Source: Sphingobacterium yanglingense
GTDB lineage: Bacteria; Bacteroidota; Bacteroidia; Sphingobacteriales; Sphingobacteriaceae
Assembly: GCF_004363245.1 (NCBI RefSeq)
Contig: NZ_SNYV01000016.1
Coordinates: forward strand, 186,001 to 250,000
Reading direction: 5' to 3'
Length of the DNA: 64,000 nt
Below are positions 26,404 through 34,679 of this stretch, one piece after another. Positions within the stretch are counted from its first letter, which is position 1. Every line of letters starts with the position of its first letter. The position numbers and the translations under genes are program-made. The notes beneath the pieces are model-generated. The model was not told the origin of the DNA and ran no database searches. It saw only the letters and a program-made list of their open reading frames with translations.

Positions 26404-27033
26404 TTACAGATCAAAAATAGAATCTGCGAGTGTTCCATTTATCTTCTGATTGGTAAATACAAAGCGCGTAGAGCCATTTGAATTATCTAAGAGCATCACC
26501 TCTACCACCTGATAGGTAGTCTTATCAAAACCAACAACCAATTGTTTCATAGCCTTTTTAACCTCTTTGGCGAGAGGGTTCAGTTTTAAAATATACAACT
26601 TATTTGTCTGAAAATAAGAAGGTGAAAACTCAGTCCCTTGATAGGTACCTCCATTCATATTACTTTGTATCGCTTGACTGATTTTTTCAAACTGTTTACT
26701 CCTCCCAACATCCATGGTCTTTTTCTTCCCCTTCTCTTCAATCATCATCTTTTTGTTGTTAAATACCATCGTATAGGCAGTAGGGCTGCTATAGAACCAA
26801 GCCAGCTTATCTGGATTTTTCACGTAAAACTTACCCGACGACACCAACTCATTCTTGACATACCCCACCCTCTTGTATTGTATAAAGTCTGCTGTCAAAG
26901 TTTTGATTTGACCTATCTTTCCCATTCCGTTTTGAAAAGTAGAAATCTCTGCAGACGACATTTTCTGCTCTTGGGCAATTCCCACAGTAACACAAAATGT
27001 CAAAAGAAATGATAACAAAAAATTATTCTTCAT
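26404..27033 (-). CDS. LolA-like periplasmic carrier protein
   Basis: The 209-residue protein has a signal peptide (MKNNFLLSFLLTFCVTVGIA) and a LolA-type body (KTLTADFIQYKRVGYVKNEL, SSGKFYVKNPDKLAWFYSS, QVVEVMLLDNSNGSTRFVF). LolA carries lipoproteins across the periplasm; LolA-like proteins recur in aryl polyene loci, where they may carry the lipid-linked pigment to the outer membrane (inference). Its start overlaps the polysaccharide deacetylase gene by 11 nt. It ends the upstream part of the split pigment locus. Confidence 0.87.
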   Translation of the reverse strand: MKNNFLLSFLLTFCVTVGIAQEQKMSSAEISTFQNGMGKIGQIKTLTADFIQYKRVGYVKNELVSSGKFYVKNPDKLAWFYSSPTAYTMVFNNKKMMIEEKGKKKTMDVGRSKQFEKISQAIQSNMNGGTYQGTEFSPSYFQTNKLYILKLNPLAKEVKKAMKQLVVGFDKTTYQVVEVMLLDNSNGSTRFVFTNQKINGTLADSIFDL

Positions 27034-27799
27034 ATGCGTGCAAATTTAGCAATTCGTCGGCAGTTACCGAATGCCAATCACGCTCTTTCATATAGGCAAG
27101 GACCCGCGCTAGTACCCGCAGGCTTTTTGAAGAAGTATCATGAAACAGAACAATGTCTCCTGGTTGCAACCTGCCGACGACACGTTCATATATTTTATCC
27201 TCGTTAGACAGCACCGTATCTAAAGAACGAATGCTCCAACCAATCACCTGATGTTTGGTCTGCTGGACCGCTTTAGCTACCGGAGGATTAGTCACTCCAA
27301 AAGGTGGCCTAAAAAGACGGGGCTTCAATGGAACTAAATCATTAATCACCGCATCACAACTATCGATTTCCAAAACCACCTGGTCCGCAGTCAGGAAACC
27401 AAATGCCTTTGAATGCATCATCGTATGATTGCCAATAGTATGTCCTTCTTCCAAAATACGCTTAAATATCCGGGGGTATTTAGTAATCTGCTTACCAATA
27501 CAAAAAAAGGTAGCCTTAGCATCGTAACTCTTTAGTAAGTCTAAAAATTCTTCTGTAATTGGGGTAGGTCCATCATCAAAGGTAAGTGACAGTGTGCGTC
27601 CATCATGTCTGAACTTCTTATAAAATACATCCGTAAAATAGCTTTGACGGATATCAAAGGATCCCCAGGTAGTCAGACCTATCCAAAGGAAAATTAATAG
27701 AAAACACCAAGACCACGATATTACCGAAAATAAAGCCAATATCGCAGCAAGTATCCCTAAGGATAGCAAAAACGGAACGATATTTTTATGCTTAAACAT
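27023..27799 (-). CDS. Membrane-anchored polysaccharide deacetylase (NodB-like)
   Basis: The 258-residue protein begins with two hydrophobic segments (about 10-48) and then the NodB fold. Catalytic and metal residues are visible in SLTFDDGPTP, the GNHTMMHS motif (HxxxH), LFRPPFGVTN and VLFHDTS. Enzymes of this fold remove acyl groups from sugars or related amides. Within the pigment locus it may act on a glycolipid part of the final product, but a cell-wall role unrelated to pigment is also possible. It overlaps the LolA-like gene by 11 nt. Confidence 0.87.
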   Translation of the reverse strand: MFKHKNIVPFLLSLGILAAILALFSVISWSWCFLLIFLWIGLTTWGSFDIRQSYFTDVFYKKFRHDGRTLSLTFDDGPTPITEEFLDLLKSYDAKATFFCIGKQITKYPRIFKRILEEGHTIGNHTMMHSKAFGFLTADQVVLEIDSCDAVINDLVPLKPRLFRPPFGVTNPPVAKAVQQTKHQVIGWSIRSLDTVLSNEDKIYERVVGRLQPGDIVLFHDTSSKSLRVLARVLAYMKERDWHSVTADELLNLHAYEE

Positions 27800-27817
27800 A
27801 CTTTTAACAATTGTATT

Positions 27818-27929
27818 TTGATTCTGTGATCTTGCTATCCTGTTATCTTGTGATCTTGTTAACTTGATAACCTGTTCACCTGTTCACCTGTTCACTGGTT
27901 CACTCAATAACTTAATAACTCCTTAACTC
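27818..27929. repeat. Array of about 14 degenerate octamers
   Basis: Successive 8-nt units include GTGATCTT, GTTATCTT, GTGATCTT, GTTAACTT, GATAACCT, GTTCACCT, GTTCACCT, GTTCACTG, GTTCACTC, AATAACTT, AATAACTC and CTTAACTC, with phase kept from 27826 to 27929. The array fills most of the gap between the deacetylase gene and the ketosynthase-like gene and covers the latter's stop codon at 27923. Eight is not a multiple of three, so a coding role is unlikely. Confidence 0.85.
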
Positions 27930-28981
27930 CGTTTCAATAACACCAAACTGTGGTCTCTACCTTTATACTGATTATATAATAAAACATAATTAAGCGGCAT
28001 TTGTTTTCCGGCTTTCCAAACAATTTCTTCTGGAATCTGCTGTGTTTTCAACACATAGGCCGCTGTAGCCATTCCAAAAGCTGAAGCCACATCAGAATGA
28101 CCATAAAAATGCTTATAATACAACTGATAGGTATCTTCAAATAACTGTCCAAACCCATCGAAATAATAATCGTATTCCATATCACCACTATTGCCGATTA
28201 CTACAGCGGAAATAGCAGCACGCTCTACTTTATTCCGCTCTAGAAAACCATCGATAAATTCTTCTACCTCTCCAAGCTCAAGCCGATTTTGAATACATAC
28301 ATCCACAACCTCCGCATAGCTCTCCATAGTTGAGCTTGAGCCAAGTGCAAAAAAAGTAGCTCCTTCACCGTAATTAACACCCCTAGTTTGAGATTCACGG
28401 ATAGTTTCATCTGCGCCATCAGACTTTACCTCTCCAATCAACTGCTTTAAACTGAAAGTATGGCCCGATATTTCATCTATTCCACCTACCAATATCGATT
28501 GTGCATCTCCTGTCTCCAACTGCTGCAAGCTATCCAACAAAGCCGATTCGAAAGAGACCGCACCATTCACATAGGTAAAATTATAAGCCTTACAGCCCAA
28601 CCGTAACGCAATCTGTGCTCCTACTGTATTATGCGTAGACTGAATAAAGGAAGTCGGGGTTAGATACTCTTCGTCATTATCCAGTATATTTTTTAAAAAC
28701 TTCTCAGAATCTTCCAAACAGCCTAATCCCGTCCCAGTAATTACGCCATCTAAGTCTTCCCCCCCTGCTTCATCTAAGGCTTGTTGAGCAGCAAATATCC
28801 CCATTTTAATACCTTTGGACATACGCCGTATCATATTCGGAGCAATCAACTCTTTATAAGAAGGCTGTTCCGCGTAGGCCTTAGATACCCGAATCTCTCT
28901 GGCCTGTTCAAAAAAATCAGCCCGCCAGATTCCCTGTGCAGTAACGGCACCAATACCCTGAATAAAACATTTACCTTTCAT
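27923..28981 (-). CDS. Beta-ketoacyl synthase homologue without active-site Cys (chain-length-factor-like)
   Basis: The 352-residue thiolase-fold protein aligns with ketosynthases, but TYVNGAVSFESALLD stands where the catalytic Cys block (ACSSA or similar) would be, and the HGT motif is absent. One late His is kept (FYGHSDVASAFG). Such inactive partners (ApeC-like or chain length factors) pair with an active ketosynthase and set chain length; the natural partner is the ketosynthase encoded just upstream at 29071. The octamer arrays lie on both sides of the gene. Confidence 0.83.
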   Translation of the reverse strand: MKGKCFIQGIGAVTAQGIWRADFFEQAREIRVSKAYAEQPSYKELIAPNMIRRMSKGIKMGIFAAQQALDEAGGEDLDGVITGTGLGCLEDSEKFLKNILDNDEEYLTPTSFIQSTHNTVGAQIALRLGCKAYNFTYVNGAVSFESALLDSLQQLETGDAQSILVGGIDEISGHTFSLKQLIGEVKSDGADETIRESQTRGVNYGEGATFFALGSSSTMESYAEVVDVCIQNRLELGEVEEFIDGFLERNKVERAAISAVVIGNSGDMEYDYYFDGFGQLFEDTYQLYYKHFYGHSDVASAFGMATAAYVLKTQQIPEEIVWKAGKQMPLNYVLLYNQYKGRDHSLVLLKRS

Positions 28982-28993
28982 TTCTCTTTTTAT

Positions 28994-29073
28994 GTGAACC
29001 TGTGATCGAGTTATCGAGTGAACTTGATAACTCCATAACTTGTTAACCTGATAACTTCATAACCTGATAACTA
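28994..29073. repeat. Second array of ten degenerate octamers
   Basis: Units GTGAACCT, GTGATCGA, GTTATCGA, GTGAACTT, GATAACTC, CATAACTT, GTTAACCT, GATAACTT, CATAACCT and GATAACTA run in phase from 28994 to 29073. The last unit contains the stop codon of the ketosynthase gene at 29071. The unit family is the same as in the array at 27818-27929. Confidence 0.87.
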
Positions 29074-30267
29074 CCTCCCAAATATCAACGTCGAACAGTT
29101 ACCTCCAAATCCAAAAGAATTAGACAAAACATAATTGATATCCCTTCGCAATAACTCAGTCTGTGGAATCAATCCAAACTCCTCCATCGGCGTATCAAAG
29201 TTAAGGTTTGGAAACACCATGCCCTCTTGGATTGCCAAAATACTATAGACCGCTTCGATCGCCGCCGCTGCCGCTAGCGTATGTCCAGTGAATGCCTTCG
29301 TCGAGCTGAATGTAGGGACATCATTACCAAAAGCACGTAGCAAAGCACGTCCTTCAGACAAATCATTATTCGGTGTCGCGGTACCATGGGCGTTGATATA
29401 GTCGATTTGACTCGCTGCTAATCCACTTACCGCAAATGCCTTCTGCATCGCTAAAAAGGCTCCTTCTCCATTCTCAGATGAGGCCGTCTGATGGAAGGCA
29501 TCATTTGCATTTCCATATCCTGCGACATAAGCCAACACAGGCTTTTGCTCCTTAGCAATCAACGCATCTGATTCCAAGACCAAATAAGCCGCCGCTTCAC
29601 CTAGATTAAGCCCCTTACGATTTTGGTCAAAAGGCTTACAATAGGTATCCGAAAGTATCATTAACGTGTTAAATCCGTTCAACGTAAATTTGCTCAATGC
29701 ATCCGTTCCACCTACAATAACACGGTCCAACCGGCCACTCTTAATCAATCTCGCTCCTAGCATAATCGCATTGGCAGCCGAAGAACAAGCGGTACTAATG
29801 GTCGTAACTGTACCTTTCAAACCCAGGTCATCGGCAATCTGCTGCGTAGACACACCCGCATCATGACTCAGGATATAGTGTTGCAATTCCGGGTCGTGGG
29901 TATAGCTATAAAAATACTTCTCCGTGACATCCATCCCCCCCACGCTTGTAGATGAAATAAGTCCTGTACGGACTGATGAGTCGGCAAGTGATAAACCGGC
30001 TTGTTGTACAGCCTCCCGGGCAGCAAGAATGCCGAGCATCCCAGTACGAGTGACACCATGTCCCTTGAGCAGACCTATGCGTTCTTCGAGCTCAGCATTA
30101 GAAAGCTTAATCTCTCCAACAAGTACATGCTCGCGATGCCGGGTCTCAAAATTATCCACCTGTGTAATCCCACATCGGGATACAGCAAGTGATGACAGGT
30201 TCTCGGTCACAGAAAGACCTATAGCCGAAACCATTCCCATTCCGGTAACACCTATGCCCACCGACAT
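29071..30267 (-). CDS. Beta-ketoacyl-ACP synthase (KAS II type)
   Basis: The 398-residue enzyme carries the full Cys-His-His set: STACSSAANAIM, NAHGTATPNNDLSEG and STKAFTGHTLAAAAAIEA. It would extend an acyl-ACP by two carbons with malonyl-ACP. Position directly before the Cys-less homologue suggests that they form a ketosynthase/chain length factor pair. The ACP gene ends 3 nt upstream. Confidence 0.93.
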   Translation of the reverse strand: MSVGIGVTGMGMVSAIGLSVTENLSSLAVSRCGITQVDNFETRHREHVLVGEIKLSNAELEERIGLLKGHGVTRTGMLGILAAREAVQQAGLSLADSSVRTGLISSTSVGGMDVTEKYFYSYTHDPELQHYILSHDAGVSTQQIADDLGLKGTVTTISTACSSAANAIMLGARLIKSGRLDRVIVGGTDALSKFTLNGFNTLMILSDTYCKPFDQNRKGLNLGEAAAYLVLESDALIAKEQKPVLAYVAGYGNANDAFHQTASSENGEGAFLAMQKAFAVSGLAASQIDYINAHGTATPNNDLSEGRALLRAFGNDVPTFSSTKAFTGHTLAAAAAIEAVYSILAIQEGMVFPNLNFDTPMEEFGLIPQTELLRRDINYVLSNSFGFGGNCSTLIFGR

Positions 30268-30270
30268 ATT

Positions 30271-30528
30271 TTACTTCGTTCTATTTTTCGAGATAAAATC
30301 GGCCATCGTATTGATTGATTCAAATATTGCTTTACCTTGCTTAGGGTCGCTCAATTTGATACCGTAACCTTTATCCAATAAAACAATAAGCTCCAAGGCA
30401 TCGATAGAATCTAATCCCAGTCCATCCCCAAACAAAGAATCATCATCATTAATGTCTTCGACCGTAATATCTTCTAAATTTAAAACCTCAATGATTTTAC
30501 CTTTTAATTCCGCTTTTAATTCTTCCAT
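30271..30528 (-). CDS. Acyl carrier protein
   Basis: The 85-residue acidic protein has the phosphopantetheine site Ser in GLGLDSIDALELIVLL. It should hold growing chains as thioesters for the neighbouring ketosynthases. It lies between the half-sized ketosynthase gene (1 nt away) and the KAS gene (3 nt away). A second ACP is encoded at 39934, so the two may serve the polyene and the resorcinol halves separately (inference). Confidence 0.93.
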   Translation of the reverse strand: MEELKAELKGKIIEVLNLEDITVEDINDDDSLFGDGLGLDSIDALELIVLLDKGYGIKLSDPKQGKAIFESINTMADFISKNRTK

Positions 30529-30529
30529 T

Positions 30530-31135
30530 CTATATTAAAAATAATTGATCAATTTGTTCTATTGTATGGGGTAGCACGCCAGTCTGTTCGACCAGATATA
30601 GTACCGCCTTATATTCTTCTCCAAACAACTCTACCCAACCGCATAATACCCGCTTTGCCTTGCCGGACAGTAATAAGTACTCCGCATAGGCATGTTGACT
30701 TTTGGAGTCGTAATTATCAGCCACAAAAAAGGCATTCTCTGCAAGAAACTGATGCCGGATACACAGCTCACCTGTACAGATATTGGCCAGCGTATATACA
30801 AATATAGCAGGGCTTGGGTAATAATTAGCCTCCTCCCGAATAGTCCCCCAATGTCTGTAATCTGTATCCAGACTTCCGGACCTATTCGCAAGTATGATAG
30901 CAGTATCCTCCTCTACAGGCATATCTTTCAACAGATACTCTGCTGCGGCAAACGCCAATTTACTCAAGCTATCCATCTTGTAAAATTTGGGATAATCAAC
31001 CTGAATATTCTTTACAGCCTCCTTCACAAAAGTGGCAAACGAATCAGCTGTACTAGAGTACCCCAACTGTCCATTCACAAACACCTGCCCCGTGGCAACT
31101 GTTATATAACTTGATATGTAGAACGTTTCCTTCAC
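30530..31135 (-). CDS. Half-sized ketosynthase-like protein
   Basis: The 201-residue protein resembles the N-terminal half of a beta-ketoacyl synthase (SYITVATGQVFVNG, AFAAAEYLL, TAIILANRSGSLDTD, VYTLANICTGELCIRHQFL) but stops before a second half and has no Cys nucleophile block. The start is GTG at 31135, which overlaps the TAG stop of the KAS gene upstream by 1 nt (TAGTG). It may be a structural partner in a multi-subunit ketosynthase. Similar short proteins are, to my recollection, usual in flexirubin loci, so it need not be a decayed gene. Confidence 0.75.
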   Translation of the reverse strand: MKETFYISSYITVATGQVFVNGQLGYSSTADSFATFVKEAVKNIQVDYPKFYKMDSLSKLAFAAAEYLLKDMPVEEDTAIILANRSGSLDTDYRHWGTIREEANYYPSPAIFVYTLANICTGELCIRHQFLAENAFFVADNYDSKSQHAYAEYLLLSGKAKRVLCGWVELFGEEYKAVLYLVEQTGVLPHTIEQIDQLFLI

Positions 31136-32229
31136 TAGATTTTCTTTAGAATCATAGCCGTATTACTACCTCCAAAGCCAGACGCAGTCTTCAGACAATA
31201 ATTTAAATCCATAGGCACCAAATCCTGGATAATATTCAAATATTTGGAGGTTCCTAAAGTAGCAAACCCCTTAGTCGGAATGAGCATATTCTCACGTAGC
31301 GATTTAACCGCTATAGCAAGCTCTAGCAAACCGGAAGCCCCCAGTGTATGTCCATAATATCCTTTCAAGCTATGCGTAGGTGTCCCGGATAGTCCCATAC
31401 GATCAAAAGCTATAGCTTCCATCTCATCGTTGTATAGGGTTGCTGTTCCGTGTGCCGATACAAAATCAATATCACCTGTAGAGATACCTGCTTCCTGAAA
31501 AGCCGACTGCATACTGCGCACCAATCCCTCTCCCGTACGTGAAGGCCCAGAAATATGATTCGCATCGTTTACAGCCCCTTCTCCCATTATTTGTACAATG
31601 CCCTCGGACTTACGATCGGTCAACCATGCTGCCGCAGTCGCCTCACCCAACGTAACACCACTACGCGCCGCATCAAACGGCCGGCATGGGCCACTGCTCA
31701 TCGCCTGAAACGACTGGAATCCCGATAGCACAAACTCACTGACCTGGTCTCCTGCCAACACCAGTACCTCATCATATTGTCCCATCTGTATCAATCTCTT
31801 ACCAACAGATACCGCCAACAATCCTGACACGCAGGCATGGGAGACAACAATTGGTTTTGAAACAAATCCCAGACGCTGTGCCAATACCCCTGCAAGTCTG
31901 CCCAGCTCGGCTTCCTCTACGGAGCCAGATGCTAGTTTCTCGATATTACCCTTAGTCGTCGAGAGAATAAAGCCCGTACGTGCTGTAATCACTTTGTCAC
32001 TCACCAACGGCAAGGCCGCATGTAACATTATATTTTCTAAAAAAGAAAGGGAATCATCCAATAGAGCTGGTCTATCAGCAAATCTAGCGACATCTATCTC
32101 CTTGAGCATTCCTATATCTATTCCCTCAATAGCGCTTTCCCCTTTCGTCAAGGCAGCCCAATTGCTTTCCAAGTCCATTCCAAGAGGACTCACGCAATTC
32201 ACCTCCGATATGTAAATAGGTTTAAACAC
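31135..32229 (-). CDS. Beta-ketoacyl-ACP synthase, second copy
   Basis: The 364-residue ketosynthase keeps the catalytic residues in SHACVSGLLAVSVG, SAHGTATLYNDEMEA and LKGYYGHTLGASGLLE. It is shorter than the KAS at 29071, mainly in the N-terminal region. The start is a GTG at 32229 that overlaps the TAG stop of the thioesterase gene by 1 nt. Sequence alone does not say whether it extends the polyene or the alkyl chain of the resorcinol. Confidence 0.88.
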   Translation of the reverse strand: MFKPIYISEVNCVSPLGMDLESNWAALTKGESAIEGIDIGMLKEIDVARFADRPALLDDSLSFLENIMLHAALPLVSDKVITARTGFILSTTKGNIEKLASGSVEEAELGRLAGVLAQRLGFVSKPIVVSHACVSGLLAVSVGKRLIQMGQYDEVLVLAGDQVSEFVLSGFQSFQAMSSGPCRPFDAARSGVTLGEATAAAWLTDRKSEGIVQIMGEGAVNDANHISGPSRTGEGLVRSMQSAFQEAGISTGDIDFVSAHGTATLYNDEMEAIAFDRMGLSGTPTHSLKGYYGHTLGASGLLELAIAVKSLRENMLIPTKGFATLGTSKYLNIIQDLVPMDLNYCLKTASGFGGSNTAMILKKI

Positions 32230-32687
32230 TACAGTAACCCCACCTTTTTTTTCCAGCTCACGATAAAATCCGGAATATTTAATGTCAACAAACCTTCGCT
32301 ATCAAGAAAAACCTGCGTCGTCTCTCCCAAGCAGACCAGGTCGTCCTGTTCATTAAAAATCTTAAACTTAAATATCATTTTAGCAGCGGGAGTGTCCACA
32401 AAAGAAGTCTGCACCCGAAACTTATCCCCATACCGCAACGGAAGCTTATGCTCACAGACAGACTTGACAATAGGAGTCGTATAGCCTGACGCCTGCACCG
32501 TAAGATAATCTATACCATGTTCCTTACCGAAGGCCTCACGTCCGTCCTCAAAAAAGGTGATATAATGACCGTGCCACACAATACCCAATGCATCCACCTC
32601 GTTAAAGCGTACCTCTCCCCATTTGGATACGGTCAAATGACTTGCCTCATTATATAGTTCTTTTCTTCTTATCATATAGGACTGCAA
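32229..32687 (-). CDS. Hotdog acyl-CoA/ACP thioesterase (4HBT, YbgC-like)
   Basis: The 152-residue protein has the 4-hydroxybenzoyl-CoA thioesterase pattern RFNEVDALGIVWHGHYITFF with the catalytic Asp in EVDALG. It would release or edit acyl chains from a carrier. Aryl polyene loci contain thioesterases (ApeK in E. coli). Its start overlaps the ABC permease gene by 38 nt; an in-frame ATG at 32675 is an alternative. Confidence 0.87.
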   Translation of the reverse strand: MQSYMIRRKELYNEASHLTVSKWGEVRFNEVDALGIVWHGHYITFFEDGREAFGKEHGIDYLTVQASGYTTPIVKSVCEHKLPLRYGDKFRVQTSFVDTPAAKMIFKFKIFNEQDDLVCLGETTQVFLDSEGLLTLNIPDFIVSWKKKVGLL

Positions 32688-33936
32688 TCAGCAACGTAAG
32701 CATAAAAAACAAAAGTAATAAAATTATATTAGGCAGAATAGCCAACCAACTTCCCTGCCGTAACAAGATGTCGTAAAAACCACTCAATGCCCAATTCATC
32801 GGAGAGAGCTTGGATATCGTCTGCATGATTGCAGGCATTACAAACACGGGCACCCATACGCCACCCACAGCGGCCAAAATCACCACAAACGTAGCACCAA
32901 AAGGGGCAGACTGTTCCTGCGTAGTAGCAATAGTCCCCAATAAGATGCCAAATCCAATCGCTGCAAGTCCAGCAAACAGTGCCATAGCCGACAGTTGCAG
33001 AAAATGATGCCCCACTTCAAAGGCAGGTAAATCCAAAAGCGGAAACACATATATCCCGACCAGCAACATCAGATAAAACTGAATAAGGCTCACCAACAGA
33101 TAGGTAAAAGTCTTGCCCAGTAAAAACAATGTATAGGGAACGGGATTCGTGATGAGCCGAACCATGGTACCTTGCGACTTCTCTTTTACGATATTAATGG
33201 AAAGTGGTACGACTATAAAAAATATAGCGAACAAAGACCAAGCAGGAACATTATGTTGCACGGCGCTCGGTTTTAGGCTATTCCTACCCGCTTCGGGACC
33301 AATCTCCCGATATTGGAGTATCTGACCGTTATCAAACACCGCTTCTTCATTGACGCCCAGTTCTTCCTGAAAGACCTTATACACCTTATCCTTTTCAATA
33401 GTGGCAATCAGCTTATCAATAGAGCTCTTGATGGCTGTTTTAAAAGACTCCTGCGTGGCAGGGTCAAAATATAGATTGACATCCTTCTTCTTGATTTCGG
33501 TTATAGCTGCCGTTACTGTGTCCGAATCTGAATACGAAAACTCGGCCATCACCTTATCTACGTTCTGCTTGATATGAAGATTCAGATCATCGCTCAACTT
33601 GGGTGGCAATACAATAGCCAATTGGTAATCTCCTTTGAAAACAGCTTCCTTTGCTTCCTTCTCATCCAGAATGGCGCCATTGACCTTCTCTACCACCTCA
33701 AAACTACCGATATCACCGAGCTCCTTGCGCACCGTCTGCGCAATTTCTCCCTTATCATTATCAACCAACAGAACCGGAATCCGGGTACCTGTAATCGAAT
33801 CGAATGACCCTTTTTGTACCATAGTAATGGTAATCAATAATACCATAGGCATCACAAAAAGGATAATAAGCCCCCCAACATCCCGCGATTGAAGAAGAAG
33901 CTCCTTACGAATAGCCATACCTAACTTATATAGCAT
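32650..33936 (-). CDS. ABC-2 type exporter permease
   Basis: The 428-residue membrane protein has one N-terminal helix (about 20-40), a large extracytoplasmic domain (about 45-220), then a block of five or six helices (from VPAWSLFAIFFIVVPLSINI on) with the EKSQGTMVRL segment characteristic of ABC-2 permeases. It pairs with the ATPase encoded just upstream, overlapping by 11 nt. Together they could export the pigment or its precursor across the inner membrane (inference). Confidence 0.88.
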   Translation of the reverse strand: MLYKLGMAIRKELLLQSRDVGGLIILFVMPMVLLITITMVQKGSFDSITGTRIPVLLVDNDKGEIAQTVRKELGDIGSFEVVEKVNGAILDEKEAKEAVFKGDYQLAIVLPPKLSDDLNLHIKQNVDKVMAEFSYSDSDTVTAAITEIKKKDVNLYFDPATQESFKTAIKSSIDKLIATIEKDKVYKVFQEELGVNEEAVFDNGQILQYREIGPEAGRNSLKPSAVQHNVPAWSLFAIFFIVVPLSINIVKEKSQGTMVRLITNPVPYTLFLLGKTFTYLLVSLIQFYLMLLVGIYVFPLLDLPAFEVGHHFLQLSAMALFAGLAAIGFGILLGTIATTQEQSAPFGATFVVILAAVGGVWVPVFVMPAIMQTISKLSPMNWALSGFYDILLRQGSWLAILPNIILLLLFFMLTLLIAVLYDKKKRTI

Positions 33937-34675
33937 CCCTTAGCCCCCTTCCTGTCAAAGCAATAAAGACATCTTCCAAGTTACGTGCCCCTTCGGTCGT
34001 ATCAATAAGTTCCTGAGGAGTGCCCTGTACAATGACCTTACCACTCTCAATAATCGCAATACGATCGCACAATTCCTGCGCTTCAATAAGGTGATGCGAG
34101 GTGTATACGATAGTCATACCGGATTGATTTTGCTCGTTTAAAAAATCGAGGATCACATTTTTAGACTGCACATCCACGCCTACGGTAGGTTCGTCTAAAA
34201 AGAGCAATTTAGGTTCATGCAGGATACCCGCCAACAGATTGACCCGTCGCTTCATTCCTCCAGAAAATGCACCTATTTTTTTATGTGCGAATTTCGATAG
34301 TCCCATCTTTGACAGCCCCTCTTCCACCAAGCTGTTTAGAACCTTGCCTTTCAGACCGTACATGGCTCCAAAATAAACCAGATTTTCTGTAGCCGTCAAT
34401 GTAGGATACAGCGCGTACTCTTGAGGTACAACACCTATTAACCTACGGATATCCATAGGCGTATCTTTATACGAAAGACCGGCTATCGTAAAGCTTCCCG
34501 ATGTAGGTTTTATCAACCCGCACAGCATCGAAATCAAGGTAGTCTTGCCAGCCCCATTAGGTCCCAGTAACCCAAACACCTCTCCTTCGAAGATTTGAAG
34601 ACTGAGATTCTCCACCGAGTAATAGTCGCTGTCTTTATATTTTTTGGAAAGACTGTCTATTCGAATTATCTCCAT
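33926..34675 (-). CDS. ABC transporter ATP-binding protein of the pigment locus
   Basis: The 249-residue ATPase contains Walker A (GLLGPNGAGKTTLISML), signature (FSGGMKRRVNLLAGIL), Walker B (LLFLDEPTVGVDVQS) and the switch His in TSHHL. It belongs to the drug/lipid-export class (DrrA-like) and should energise the permease encoded at 32650. The upstream BtrH-like gene starts 4 nt away. Confidence 0.92.
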   Translation of the reverse strand: MEIIRIDSLSKKYKDSDYYSVENLSLQIFEGEVFGLLGPNGAGKTTLISMLCGLIKPTSGSFTIAGLSYKDTPMDIRRLIGVVPQEYALYPTLTATENLVYFGAMYGLKGKVLNSLVEEGLSKMGLSKFAHKKIGAFSGGMKRRVNLLAGILHEPKLLFLDEPTVGVDVQSKNVILDFLNEQNQSGMTIVYTSHHLIEAQELCDRIAIIESGKVIVQGTPQELIDTTEGARNLEDVFIALTGRGLRDAI

Positions 34676-34679
34676 ATCC

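Noticed and set aside
26107..26481. Plus-strand frame of 124 codons over the 21-nt array
   Set aside because: It exists because the repeat period is a multiple of three. It overlaps the LolA-like gene end, has no promoter or start context, and its peptide is only the repeat read on the other strand.
25485..29073. CRISPR-like regular repeats (69, 21 and 8 nt)
   Set aside because: There are no unique spacers between constant repeats and no cas genes; units follow each other directly.
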